Source: Alphaproteobacteria bacterium (GTDB lineage Bacteria; Pseudomonadota; Alphaproteobacteria; Sphingomonadales; Sphingomonadaceae). Taken from it: 64,000 bases of DNA. Below, piece after piece: positions 53,795-61,987 of the stretch. Made by a program: the position numbers and the translations under genes. Position 1 is the first letter of the stretch, and each line of letters opens with the position of its first letter. The stretch is from NCBI GenBank assembly GCA_030431875.1, contig JAUIIG010000002.1, forward strand, positions 43,826 to 107,825, in the 5' to 3' direction. The notes under the pieces were generated by a model. It saw nothing but the letters and a program-made list of their open reading frames with translations, had not been told where the DNA came from and searched no databases.

Positions 53795-55438
53795 GTGAAG
53801 AGACTCCTCCTCAAGTTCGGGTTGCTGGGCCTCGTGCTGTGCCTCGACCTCGTCCGCTGGCCCGGGCTGTGGGCCGAGACCGGGCTGCTGTCCTTCCTGC
53901 GCATACCGCCGGTGTTCGCGATCCTCACGCTTGCCATGGTGGCGGCGGCGCTGGTGCGCAGCGGCGTGGTGCGGTGGGCCTATGCCGTCGTGCTGGGGGC
54001 CGGGACTACCGTGATCCACGGCTTCCAGCTGTCGGCCGGAACCAGCACGACCTACTTCGACTTCGTCACGACCGTCGATGCCCGCAGCGCGCTGCCCGAT
54101 GCCATGGCGCTCTACGGGCCGGCATTGGCGCTGGCCCTCGCCGCGGGCATCGTCATGGCCGTGGCGATCGGGCTGAAACCGCCGCCGGTCCGCCGTTGGA
54201 CGGGAAGGGCGGCGGTCGTGCTCCCGCTGGTTGTCGCGCTGGGCCTGACGGCATTCCTGGTCGAGCGACAGGGTCAGATCCGCGGGGTTCCGGCGGGCTG
54301 GAAAGGGGTGGGCTTTGCCGGGCTTTACCTGATCGACCGCCTGCACGGCATCGGTGGCGAGCGACGCGCGGTCGAGATTGCGCGCAGCCGGCCGCCCATC
54401 GCGGACGATATCGTGCTGGTGGTGGATGAATCGGTTTCCGCCAACTACCTCGACATCAACGCGCCCGGCGGTGCCCGGACGGGGCTGGCGCAGCCCGTGC
54501 CCGGCTGGTCGATCACCAATTTCGGCATTGCGGCGGCCATCACCAATTGCTCGATGCAGAGCAACGTGGCCCTGCGCTTTGGCGCGACGCGCGATGCGTT
54601 CCAGGAAAACGTCGCCACTGCTCCGTCAATCTGGTCCTATGCGCAGGCAGCGGGGATGCGAACGGTCTATCTCTATGGCCAGCGGGGCGGCGAAAACGAG
54701 AACTACGTCACCGATGACGAGCGGCTGGATATCGACGACCAGCTGTACTTTCGCGATGTCGCCTTGGTGGACCGCGACCACCGGATTGCCGAGGAAATCG
54801 TGGACCGGATCAACAATTCGGTGCCAGAGTTCATCCTGGTCAACAAGCTCGGCACGCATTTCCCGCTGACGGGCCTCTATCCGGCCGGTGAGGGGCCGTT
54901 CCGGCCCGAGGCGGAGATCGAAGCGCTGTCGAAGGATGCCGACTTCTGGCGGCTCTACCGCAACAATTACCGCAACGCGATCGGGTGGAGCGTGGCCGGG
55001 TTTTTCGAGCGTATCTTTGCGGGTGTTGATGCCAACGGGCCCGGCGCGGTGGTGATCTACACTTCCGACCACGGGCAGACCTTCTACGAGCACGAAGCTC
55101 CCGGCAATGTCACCCATTGCCGGGTCAGCGACGTGGCCATGGAAGAAGGTGCGGTCCCGCTGGTGATTGCCACCACCGGCTTGGCGCAAGTGCCCGACTG
55201 GAGTGCGGTCCTCCCGTCGCGTTTCGATGGCAGCAGCCAGTACCAGCTCTTTCCCACGATGCTCGAGCTGATGGGCTATGATCCAGCGCAAGTGCGCAGC
55301 ACCTATGGGCCGACATTGGCATCCGACGAGCCGGACCCGATGGAGTTTGGCGTGCGAATGCTGTTGCGGCTGGGGGAGGAGCCCGACTGGGTGCGGCTGG
55401 TGCCGGACGAGGTGTTCAGGCCGCAAGACGCGCCCTGA
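53795..55438 (+). CDS. Sulfatase/phosphoethanolamine-transferase-like membrane enzyme
   Basis: The 547-residue protein has about five membrane helices in residues 1-170, then a soluble alkaline-phosphatase-superfamily domain. The putative nucleophile lies in VVDESVSANYL (DES in place of the more usual threonine). Metal/ligand motifs are NKLGTHFPL and YTSDHGQTFYEHE. This is the EptA/OpgE layout: such enzymes transfer phosphoethanolamine or a related head group to lipid or glycan in the periplasm. GTG start at 53795; the SD is weak. The acceptor is unknown. Confidence 0.8.
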   Translation: MKRLLLKFGLLGLVLCLDLVRWPGLWAETGLLSFLRIPPVFAILTLAMVAAALVRSGVVRWAYAVVLGAGTTVIHGFQLSAGTSTTYFDFVTTVDARSALPDAMALYGPALALALAAGIVMAVAIGLKPPPVRRWTGRAAVVLPLVVALGLTAFLVERQGQIRGVPAGWKGVGFAGLYLIDRLHGIGGERRAVEIARSRPPIADDIVLVVDESVSANYLDINAPGGARTGLAQPVPGWSITNFGIAAAITNCSMQSNVALRFGATRDAFQENVATAPSIWSYAQAAGMRTVYLYGQRGGENENYVTDDERLDIDDQLYFRDVALVDRDHRIAEEIVDRINNSVPEFILVNKLGTHFPLTGLYPAGEGPFRPEAEIEALSKDADFWRLYRNNYRNAIGWSVAGFFERIFAGVDANGPGAVVIYTSDHGQTFYEHEAPGNVTHCRVSDVAMEEGAVPLVIATTGLAQVPDWSAVLPSRFDGSSQYQLFPTMLELMGYDPAQVRSTYGPTLASDEPDPMEFGVRMLLRLGEEPDWVRLVPDEVFRPQDAP

Positions 55439-55453
55439 GCGGTAGAGCGGGGG

Positions 55454-55957
55454 CTATCGAAGCTCCACCAGGACCCGGTCCAGCGCCTGCAGGAAACGCG
55501 AGCGGTCGGCCTTGCTGAAGGGAGGTGGGCCGCCGCCGCTGGCTCCCAATGGGCCGTCCACTCCGGCGCGCAGGTCCGCCAGGATGGCGCGGGTGGCTAT
55601 GGAATTGCCGATGCTGGCGGCGTCGAACTGGCTGCCATCGTGTTTCAGCACTCTCGCGCCCGCCTTCAGGCAGCGTTCGGCCAGCAGGATGTCGCCGGTC
55701 ACGACCACGCTGCGCGGGCCGGCGTGGTCCGCGATCCAGTCGTCCGCCGCGTCGAAGCTGTCGGACACCACCACGCGTTTCACCCGCTCGCTCACGGGCA
55801 CGCGGAACATGCTGTTGCTGACCACGCGGACATGCGCCCGGAAGCGCTCGGCAACGCGGTACACTTCCTCCTTCACCGGGCAAGCATCGGCATCGACGAT
55901 CACGGTGACGGGCGGCTTGGCGGACGGGGTTTCGGGTGCAGCTGGAGACATCGGCAT
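55454..55957 (-). CDS. YaiI/YqxD-family protein (UPF0178, DUF188)
   Basis: The 167-residue protein has the family's PIN-like core: VIVDADACPVKEEVYRVAERF, SNSMFRVP, VVVTGDILLAERCLKAGARVL, and GGGPPPFSKADRSRF. The conserved acidic residues suggest a nuclease-like metal site, but the function is not established. ATG 55957 or the codon two later. It is convergent with the sulfatase-like gene. Confidence 0.88.
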   Translation of the reverse strand: MPMSPAAPETPSAKPPVTVIVDADACPVKEEVYRVAERFRAHVRVVSNSMFRVPVSERVKRVVVSDSFDAADDWIADHAGPRSVVVTGDILLAERCLKAGARVLKHDGSQFDAASIGNSIATRAILADLRAGVDGPLGASGGGPPPFSKADRSRFLQALDRVLVELR

Positions 55958-56174
55958 GCATTGTAGCATCGCTTGCCCCCGGCCTGTCACCCGTAAAGGG
56001 CCAGCCGCCCTGCTTCGGGCCCTGTTAGCGCCGGGCTTCAGGCGGGGTTGGCCGACGCAGTGGCGGGATACCGCCTTTGGACTCATGTCCCTTCGTCCGT
56101 GTCGCAATGCCCGCCGCGCATGGCCATCTTCCATGCTGGACGGGAATACGACTGAAGTTTTCGAAAGGACGACC

Positions 56175-56750
56175 ATGTTCCGCAAGATTATGATTCCGCT
56201 GATGGCGGGTACCGCGCTCTCGCTCTCGGCCTGTGCCGGTGAAGCAGAGGACACCGCCGACGCCGATTCCACCATGGCCGACACCAGCTCGGTCGAAGAC
56301 GTGTCGATGGACATCGTCGGCGTCGCCGCCGGCAATGCCGATTTCACCACGCTGGTTGCCGCCGTGCAGGCCGCGGGCCTTGTCGAGACGCTGCAGGGCG
56401 AAGGCCCGTTCACCGTCTTCGCGCCCAACAATGCCGCTTTCGATGCGCTGCCCGAAGGCACGGTCGACACTCTCGTCACCGAAGACACCGAGACGCTTGG
56501 CTCGATCCTCACCTACCACGTGGTTGCGGGCGAACTGATGGCGGCGGATGTCGTTTCAGCGATCGAGGCTGCCGGTGACGAAGGCCTGGCAGTCGAGACC
56601 GTGAATGGCGGCACGCTGACGGCCACGCTCGTCGACGGCAATGTCGTGCTCACCGATGCGACCGGTGGCACGGCCACGGTGATCGCCACCGACGTGGACG
56701 CCTCGAACGGCGTGATCCACGTGATCGACACGGTGCTGATGCCCGGCTGA
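56175..56750 (+). CDS. Fasciclin (FAS1)-domain lipoprotein
   Basis: This 191-residue protein has a lipoprotein signal (lipobox LSAC), an acidic/Thr linker (EDTADADSTMADTSS), then one FAS1 domain with GPFTVFAPNNAAFDAL and a closing ASNGVIHVIDTVLMP. FAS1 domains mediate cell-surface adhesion or matrix binding. It is a single gene with an AAAGGA ribosome-binding site and its own terminator. Confidence 0.9.
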   Translation: MFRKIMIPLMAGTALSLSACAGEAEDTADADSTMADTSSVEDVSMDIVGVAAGNADFTTLVAAVQAAGLVETLQGEGPFTVFAPNNAAFDALPEGTVDTLVTEDTETLGSILTYHVVAGELMAADVVSAIEAAGDEGLAVETVNGGTLTATLVDGNVVLTDATGGTATVIATDVDASNGVIHVIDTVLMPG

Positions 56751-56812
56751 TTGACAGCGTTCATCGACAGGCGCGGCGTTTCCCCCCTTGTCGCCGGATG
56801 CGCCTGTTTACG

Positions 56813-56844
56813 AGAGGCGGGTCCCCTTCCGGGCCCGCCTCTTT
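56813..56844 (+). terminator. Intrinsic terminator of the fasciclin gene
   Basis: AGAGGCGGG (56813-56821) pairs with CCCGCCTCT (56834-56842), followed by TT and CGTAT. It lies 63 bp after the stop. Confidence 0.7.
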
Positions 56845-57077
56845 CGTATCTCCTGGCGGGGGCTGTCACAGGAATGATTGGCCAGGCCGCCACAAACCGG
56901 CTAGGGCGGCGCTGCTGAACGTCGATCTTTGCGACGGACTTCGAAATTTGCCGACCGCCGCTTGCCCCTTGAGGGCCCCGGCGCAAACCAGACGACGACT
57001 TCCTTTTCGATGACGATTTGCACGGCCGCTCCGCATGTCGCGGGGTGGCAACCCTACGTTCTCGAAAGGAACACCAC
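56845..57077 (+). other. Leader region of the cold-shock gene
   Basis: About 230 bp separate the fasciclin terminator from the cold-shock start. I see no other reading frame with support. Long structured 5' leaders are usual for cspA-type genes and this space would allow one, but no specific element was identified. Confidence 0.3.
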
Positions 57078-57290
57078 ATGGCCAAGACTGGCACCGTCAA
57101 ATTCTTCAACACCGACAAGGGCTATGGCTTCATCCAGCCCGACGATGGCTCGGCCGACAGCTTCGTCCACATCAGCGCAGTGCAGGCCGCCGGCATGCAG
57201 ACGCTCGATAAGGAACAGCGCCTCAACTACGACGTCGAGATGGGCCGCAACGGCAAGGAAAGCGCCGTCAACCTTTCGGCCGCGGACTAA
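57078..57290 (+). CDS. Cold-shock domain protein (CspA family)
   Basis: The 70-residue protein is one cold-shock OB-fold with RNP1 KGYGFI and RNP2 SFVHIS. It binds single-stranded RNA/DNA and melts mRNA structure. A good AAAGGA site is 8 bases before the ATG. A 10-bp hairpin follows. Several paralogues are usual per genome; inducibility by cold cannot be told from sequence. Confidence 0.95.
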   Translation: MAKTGTVKFFNTDKGYGFIQPDDGSADSFVHISAVQAAGMQTLDKEQRLNYDVEMGRNGKESAVNLSAAD

Positions 57291-57305
57291 TCCGCGCCAC
57301 TGTGC

Positions 57306-57335
57306 GCCTCCCGTCGCCGTGTGGTGACGGGAGGC
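57306..57335 (+). terminator. Hairpin after the cold-shock gene
   Basis: GCCTCCCGTC (57306-57315) and GACGGGAGGC (57326-57335) form a perfect 10-bp stem 16 bases after the stop. The downstream T-run is short (CCCCTTTA), so it may only slow or stabilise the transcript. Confidence 0.6.
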
Positions 57336-57369
57336 ACGCAGGCCCCTTTACGCGAGCGGGAGAAAGCCC

Positions 57370-57588
57370 ATCGCCCAGACATTCGCATTCTACAACGCCC
57401 GCGCCGAAGAGGCCGCGGCGGAGGCCGGGAAGGCCACTCTCGACAACGTGCGCGACCGCGCGCTGCGCGCCGAACGCACCTGGCGCAGCCTGGCCGACCA
57501 GGCGCAGAAGGTCGAGGACGACCGCGCCAAGGCGAAGGTCGAACGGCAGGAGCGGCTTGCTGCCGAAGAGGCTGCCAGCGAAGCCTGA
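57370..57588 (+). CDS. 72-residue charged helical protein with apparent ATC start
   Basis: The frame from ATC 57370 reads (M)AQTFAFYNARAEEAAAE onward to EAASEA and stop. It is an Ala/Glu/Arg-rich single helix with no internal stop. GGGAG lies 8 bases before the ATC, the ideal SD spacing. No ATG, GTG or TTG exists in frame between the preceding stop (57325) and the conserved-looking N-terminus. Either ATC is used as a rare start codon, or the gene has lost its ATG by one base change. The protein is probably cytoplasmic; family unknown. Confidence 0.5.
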   Translation: MAQTFAFYNARAEEAAAEAGKATLDNVRDRALRAERTWRSLADQAQKVEDDRAKAKVERQERLAAEEAASEA

Positions 57589-57620
57589 CGGCTGGCCCTG
57601 GGGCTATCCGCCCACACGAC

Positions 57621-57650
57621 AAAACGCCCGGCAGCCGAAGCCACCGGGCG
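57621..57650 (-). terminator. Intrinsic terminator of the small exported-protein gene
   Basis: CGCCCGG (57625-57631) pairs with CCGGGCG (57644-57650). On the minus strand it is followed by TTTTGTCG. It ends the gene at 57697-57897. Confidence 0.75.
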
Positions 57651-57696
57651 CACTTGGCAGGCCGGATCGGGAGAGGGAGCCTGCGCGGAGTCTCGC

Positions 57697-57897
57697 TTAT
57701 GCCGCCTCGCGAGCAGCCTGCACTGCGGGCAGCAGCAGGCCGACCAGCTGGACGTAAGTTTCGGCAGCGAAGGAGCCGACCGAGATCAGGTCGATCCAGT
57801 CATCATGACGGCTGTCGCGGGTGCCGCCGGCCATGGCCGGGGTGGCCGCCGTGGTCATGGTGATCGCGATCAGCGCGGTAGCAATTGCCTTCTTCAT
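57697..57897 (-). CDS. Small exported protein of unknown function
   Basis: The 66-residue product has a Sec signal (MKKAIATALIAITMTTAA, cleavage about AMAGG). The mature part of about 42 residues has an acidic/His segment (RDSRHDDWID) and an amphipathic hydrophobic C-terminus. AAGGAGA lies 6 bases before the ATG, inside a possible leader hairpin (57901-57907 with 57936-57942). A strong terminator follows. No family recognised. Confidence 0.65.
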   Translation of the reverse strand: MKKAIATALIAITMTTAATPAMAGGTRDSRHDDWIDLISVGSFAAETYVQLVGLLLPAVQAAREAA

Positions 57898-57900
57898 TTC

Positions 57901-57942
57901 GGGTCTCCTTCACATTCTCGTTCGTTCAATCTGACGAGACCC
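57901..57942 (-). promoter_or_regulatory. Leader hairpin covering a ribosome-binding site
   Basis: In the minus-strand mRNA GGGTCTC pairs with GAGACCC across a 28-base loop. The second arm contains most of the AAGGAGA site of the downstream small gene. Pairing would hide the site from ribosomes. Confidence 0.35.
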
Positions 57943-58012
57943 TAATGGCCGATCGGCCCGCGCGATTCTGTGTTGTGTGTCACCTTTCGGCAATGTTGCA
58001 GGCCAGTCCGGG

Positions 58013-59212
58013 TTAGATGCCCTGGCTTTCTTCGCACAGGCGGATCGCTTCGTTAATGGCGGCGCGCAGCCGTTCCCTTACAACGTTGTTGCGTCCGCTG
58101 GCGCCGTAATACTGCAAGTGTGAGGCATAGAGAAAGCTGAACCGCCTGTCCAAGACGCGCATACGCCCGACCACGGAATTGTAGCTGCAATCGCTGCCCT
58201 CCCAGTCTGAACGGGAGCGGGCGCGGATCGAGGGTTCGAAAACGTCGGGTTCGTTCATCTCGGCCAGCCGCGTGCGGGCTTCCTCTCCCAGTCGGTTGCG
58301 CAGGGCCTGATCGTTCAGCAGCCGGTCGAGGGCATAGATGGGATAGTTGGTGCCATAGGCGCGCGTCGGCGCGTCTCGGTGGATGCTATCGCTCTCGAAA
58401 AAGCCGTCGTGCAGCTCACGGATCACCTCGGGTGGCACTCCAATCAGTTCGCCCAGCCCGCTCTCGAAGCTGCGCGCGCCGTCCTGCAATTGCTGCGGCA
58501 CGCGGATACGGTTGGCGTAGAGCACGAAGTCGTGGCTCTTGTCCGGGTTGAAGGCGTCGTCGGTGCCGAAATGAGCGTCGATCATCCGGGCCAGATCTTC
58601 GTCAGGAATGTTCATACCCTCGATCTGTGAGCGCAACAGGTCGAGCCTGCTGGCAGAGAGATCGGGTGCCCCGGCCACGCGCGGCCCGGCGCGACGGGAT
58701 TCGAGGCGTAGGCGCTCCATCAACCGGTCGAGAGCGACTGTGCTCGGCAGGCGTGCCTCGCCAACAATCGTGATCGGCGAGAGTGCAACCTGTTCGCCAC
58801 CTTCACCTGTATTGAAACCACCCCAACCAGCCGAGAAGGCCTCGTCACAATAGCCCCACTGGCCTTCAAAGGACGTGTGCTCACGGTTGAATTGCAGCGC
58901 CAGTCGGCCCCACGCGTTACTGCCGTCGACCTGTAAGCTGCACGGACTGGTTGAGCGATCTTCGACCCAGTACCCATCGAACAGCAAGGCACCATCGGCC
59001 GCGCGCGAAAAGTGGCCGATCAGGCGGCCGTTGTCATTGAGGTAGGGGATGCGCTTCAGCACGCCCAGCAACGGGTTCACTTCCAGCCGCATGGTGCCCT
59101 CGGTGGTCTCCCACAGGGTGATGGCGGGATCGTTTGCCGGTTGGGCTGCAGCGGTAGTGCTGAACAGTGCCAGCAGCCCCAGCAGCATGGCTCTCAAGAC
59201 GGAAAATCGCAT
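58013..59212 (-). CDS. Exported protein of unknown function
   Basis: This 399-residue protein has a Sec signal (LRAMLLGLLALFSTTAAAQ). A beta-rich N-terminal domain (about 25-150) with WGYCDEAFSAGWGGFN follows, then a helical C-terminal part with many acidic/Arg residues and a closing RLCEESQGI. It has four to five cysteines in the mature part. I do not recognise the family. It is a single gene, and its start is well placed after GGGAGG. Confidence 0.65.
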   Translation of the reverse strand: MRFSVLRAMLLGLLALFSTTAAAQPANDPAITLWETTEGTMRLEVNPLLGVLKRIPYLNDNGRLIGHFSRAADGALLFDGYWVEDRSTSPCSLQVDGSNAWGRLALQFNREHTSFEGQWGYCDEAFSAGWGGFNTGEGGEQVALSPITIVGEARLPSTVALDRLMERLRLESRRAGPRVAGAPDLSASRLDLLRSQIEGMNIPDEDLARMIDAHFGTDDAFNPDKSHDFVLYANRIRVPQQLQDGARSFESGLGELIGVPPEVIRELHDGFFESDSIHRDAPTRAYGTNYPIYALDRLLNDQALRNRLGEEARTRLAEMNEPDVFEPSIRARSRSDWEGSDCSYNSVVGRMRVLDRRFSFLYASHLQYYGASGRNNVVRERLRAAINEAIRLCEESQGI

Positions 59213-59340
59213 CGTTGCCTCCCTCGTGTGCGGAATGGCCGTTCACGGTCCTTCCCCGGATTGACGAGAGTCTTGATGCACCGGTCAACGGTGCGCGGCT
59301 GTGTCGTGCGTCACGCCGTGCGATTTCGTGGTCTGGCGGC

Positions 59341-59802
59341 CTATTCGAGGTCTGACTGCGCCGAGATGCTGATCATTCGCGAGGTGGCGACCTTTGGGGA
59401 CGGCCCTCCCAACGCGATTTGCGGTTGGGCGCGCACCTGCGCCGGTTCGTCCAGGGCGAGCGGAGCGGGGGCGCTTGCAGGCAGTGGCGACGGCGGCGCG
59501 GCGGCAAGGCCTGCCTCATAGCGCGCCTCGCTGGAACGCGCCTGCAGCCAGCAATCGTGGTCGCGACCGCGCATGGCCAGTTCGTGTACCTCGACGCGGC
59601 CGTCGGGCGTCTCCATCGCGTAGTGATCGGGCAAGCGCTCGCGGGTCACGGGCGCGGCGTCGGCGACCATGATGGGCGAACCCTCGGGGATGGTGCTGGC
59701 GGTCTCGGCAGCCAGCGGGGTGGTGTTGACGGACATGCCGGCAACGGCTCCGGCAACAGGCACAAGCGCGCATGCGCCCAGAATCCAGGGCGGGATCTTC
59801 AT
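59341..59802 (-). CDS. Exported Pro/Ala-rich protein of unknown function
   Basis: The 153-residue protein has an N-terminal hydrophobic signal/anchor (about 5-25, ILGACALVPVAGAVAG). A central region has RERLPDHYAMETPDGRVEVHEL, and the tail is low-complexity Pro/Ala-rich (PPSPLPASAPAPLAL). CGGAG precedes the ATG by 8 bases. No recognised domain. Confidence 0.55.
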   Translation of the reverse strand: MKIPPWILGACALVPVAGAVAGMSVNTTPLAAETASTIPEGSPIMVADAAPVTRERLPDHYAMETPDGRVEVHELAMRGRDHDCWLQARSSEARYEAGLAAAPPSPLPASAPAPLALDEPAQVRAQPQIALGGPSPKVATSRMISISAQSDLE

Positions 59803-59889
59803 TGAATGCTCCGTGGCGATATCAGCTTTGCAAGATCAACGACCTTTGCCGCCCGGAGGTTCCGCGAAGCATGGTATACGGGTTGGAGA

Positions 59890-60447
59890 TCACCTGCGCC
59901 GACCGCGTCCGCGCCCTTGGCCGGCGGGATCGGCGTGGCGGCCGCTGTCGCTGTCGGTCACGCCGCGACCATGCCCGCCGCGACCTCGGCCATTTCCGGC
60001 GGGATCGGCATATTGCCCGGCATCGCTGTCAGTCACGCCGGACTGGTAGTTGCCTCCGCGACCACGACCGTTGCCCGCCGGGTCAGCGTACTGGCCAGCG
60101 TCACTGTCGGTATAGCCCGACTGGTAATTGCCGCCGCGTCCCCGGCCGTTGCCTGCGGGGTCGGCATAGGCGCCGCTGTCGGAATCGGTGATGCCGGAGT
60201 TGTAGTAGCCACCCTGGCCGTTCCCTGCGGGATCGGCATAGGCACCGCTGTCGCTGTCGGTCAGGCCGGTGTTGTAATAGCCGTTGGCGCGCCCCCTGCC
60301 GTAACCTGCCGGATCGGCGTAGGCCCCGGCGTCGGCATCGGTGTAGCCCCCCAGCGTGGTGCAGCCGGAAAGGCCGGTGCCCACGGCTGCGGCACCCGCG
60401 ACGCGGGCAAGGAACGAACGGCGGCTCGTACGATATGTGCGTTTCAT
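59890..60447 (-). CDS. Tat-exported lipoprotein with six TDSDSG/YADPAG repeats
   Basis: The 185-residue protein begins with a twin-arginine motif (SRRSFLARVAG) and a lipobox LSGC at about residue 28. The rest is six tandem copies of a roughly 20-26-residue unit: (G-x-TDSDSG/A-x-YADPAGNGRGRGG). The DxDxG core in each copy resembles a Ca2+-binding loop, while RGRGG runs are basic. DNA repeats are about 78 bp for the best-kept copies, so copy number may vary between strains. GGGGAGGA precedes the ATG. Function unknown; calcium-dependent surface or periplasmic binding is a reasonable guess. Confidence 0.8.
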   Translation of the reverse strand: MKRTYRTSRRSFLARVAGAAAVGTGLSGCTTLGGYTDADAGAYADPAGYGRGRANGYYNTGLTDSDSGAYADPAGNGQGGYYNSGITDSDSGAYADPAGNGRGRGGNYQSGYTDSDAGQYADPAGNGRGRGGNYQSGVTDSDAGQYADPAGNGRGRGGHGRGVTDSDSGRHADPAGQGRGRGRRR

Positions 60448-60534
60448 GACCAGGTCCTCCCCTGTCAGGTTGGTCAGGGGAGAAGCTGTCACGCTTTCCT
60501 TGAACGCATTCGGAACGCGGCTGTTGTCAGCCGT

Positions 60535-60888
60535 TCAGGGAAGCTTCGGGCGGGAGCCGCCGGTCACACCGGCCTTTTCCAGCTCGGGACCGAGCCTCCC
60601 GGTCAGCCACAGGCCGTACATGCGGAAGTCGGCAGCGAGGCTCCACAGCGGGTAGGTGAAGGTGGCCGGACGGTTCTTCTCCACCGTGAAATGGGCAAGC
60701 CAGGCGAAGAAGTAGCCCGCCAGCGGCATGGCCAGGAGAAACCACCAGCGGCCCGTCACCACGGCGAAGACCGCCACTGCGATCACCAGCGTCGTGCCGA
60801 CATAGTGCAGGCCGCGCGTCACCGGCAGGGCGTGCTCGCGCAGGTAGAAGGGCCAGAACTCGGCAAAGCTGGTGTAGCGGGTGCTCAT
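60535..60888 (-). CDS. DUF962 / Mpo1-like membrane protein
   Basis: The 117-residue protein has the Mpo1/DUF962 pattern: an N-terminal [25 protein letters not shown] segment with conserved His, two to three membrane helices, and an inside [20 protein letters not shown] motif. Yeast Mpo1 is a dioxygenase acting on 2-hydroxy fatty acids of sphingolipid breakdown; sphingomonads contain sphingolipids, so a similar role is plausible though untested. ATG 60888 is the start fitting the family. Confidence 0.85.
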   Translation of the reverse strand: MSTRYTSFAEFWPFYLREHALPVTRGLHYVGTTLVIAVAVFAVVTGRWWFLLAMPLAGYFFAWLAHFTVEKNRPATFTYPLWSLAADFRMYGLWLTGRLGPELEKAGVTGGSRPKLP

Positions 60889-61196
60889 CGCGTGGATGCT
60901 GCGCCAATCGCGTCGCCGTTGCAAGTGGGGGTGCCATACGAGGATCGCACCGGCTCCGGGGAAGGGGTCGGTGCGATCTACCGCCATGCCTGGCGTTACC
61001 CGCTGTCCGGCGGGCTCGAGGAGCGGGCGCTGTTTCGCGTCGCCGTTCCATTGCATTCGCTGCGAGACAACCGGTGCGCCTTTGCCTGCGAGGTGACCAG
61101 CACTTTGGTGCAGGACGTGTCAGGTTTGCGTCAGGGTGCTATGTGATGGAACAACGGGGGCAAGCCGTGGGTTGGAGTCGCAGAGGAGACAGAGCC

Positions 61197-61634
61197 ATGA
61201 ATCATATTGTCCCGAAATCCATCGTCACTGCCGTAAGCTGCGCGCTGGCCGTAACGGCCTGCGCCCCGGTGGAACGCGCCGAGGCCGACGCGCAGGATGC
61301 CACGCTGGCGAACATCGACACCGATCGCGCCTGCTTCTTCACGCGCGAGATCAACGGCTTCTCGCAGGCCCCCAACGGGCCGCACGGACGTGACCGGATC
61401 TATGTCCATACCGGCGTGCGCGAGGAATGGTTGCTGGAGACGCGCGGCGCCTGCCCGGAGCTGGATTTCAGCACGCAGATCGCCTTCGACACGCGCGGTC
61501 GCACGTCGATGTGCACCGGCGACCTGGAGACGCTGCTGGTGCCGGACAGCTTCCGCAACGGCGTGGACCGCTGCCCGGTCGAAGTGCTGGGCCGGGTGAT
61601 CCAGGACGACGACGCGGAGGACGGGGGCGCCTAG
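61197..61634 (+). CDS. DUF6491-like lipoprotein
   Basis: The 145-residue protein has a lipoprotein signal with lipobox VTAC. Its mature domain contains RACFFTREINGFSQAP, DRIYVHTGVREEWLLETRG and CTGDLETLLVPD, and has paired cysteines likely to form disulfides. The pattern fits the DUF6491 family, of unknown role. AGGAGA precedes ATG 61197. It overlaps the PhnA-domain gene by 4 bp at the convergent ends. Confidence 0.72.
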   Translation: MNHIVPKSIVTAVSCALAVTACAPVERAEADAQDATLANIDTDRACFFTREINGFSQAPNGPHGRDRIYVHTGVREEWLLETRGACPELDFSTQIAFDTRGRTSMCTGDLETLLVPDSFRNGVDRCPVEVLGRVIQDDDAEDGGA

Positions 61635-61939
61635 CGCTTCTTCACGAACTCCGCGCGCAGGACCAGGCCCTTGATGCCGGGGTACTTGCAGTCGATTTCC
61701 TGCGGGTCGCCCGTCAGGCGGATCGACTTGATCAGGGTGCCCTGCTTCAGTGTCTGGCCCGCGCCCTTTACGTCGAGGTCCTTCACCAGCGTCACCTGGT
61801 CGCCGTCTGCCAGCAGGTTGCCCACCGCGTCGCGCACTTCGACCACGTCGGCAGCGGCCTGCTTGGCGTCGTATTCCGACTGCGGCATCCATTCGCCGCT
61901 CTCTTCGTCATAGACGTATTCTTCCTCACTCGCGGACAT
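61631..61939 (-). CDS. PhnA-domain protein without the zinc ribbon
   Basis: The 102-residue protein matches the C-terminal PhnA/YjdM domain (VRDAVGNLLADGDQVTLVKDLDVKG, then GTLIKSIRLTGDPQEIDCK and LRAEFVKK). The usual N-terminal cysteine zinc ribbon is replaced by an acidic segment (SASEEEYVYDEESGEW). Despite the name, the family's link to phosphonate metabolism is unproven. Confidence 0.85.
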   Translation of the reverse strand: MSASEEEYVYDEESGEWMPQSEYDAKQAAADVVEVRDAVGNLLADGDQVTLVKDLDVKGAGQTLKQGTLIKSIRLTGDPQEIDCKYPGIKGLVLRAEFVKKR

Positions 61940-61987
61940 GGTCGCGGTCTCCGGATCGGGTAGGTGAGCTGGCGCGCTAGCGCATGG

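Noticed and set aside
57302..57757. A 151-codon and an overlapping 180-codon plus-strand frame after the cold-shock gene.
   Set aside because: Their translations are Arg/Pro-rich shadows that cross a hairpin, a terminator and an opposite-strand gene. The third frame, with the ATC start, has the better composition and RBS.
59806..61146. A 446-codon plus-strand frame.
   Set aside because: It runs antisense to the repeat lipoprotein and the DUF962 gene. Its own repeats simply mirror the TDSDSG units.
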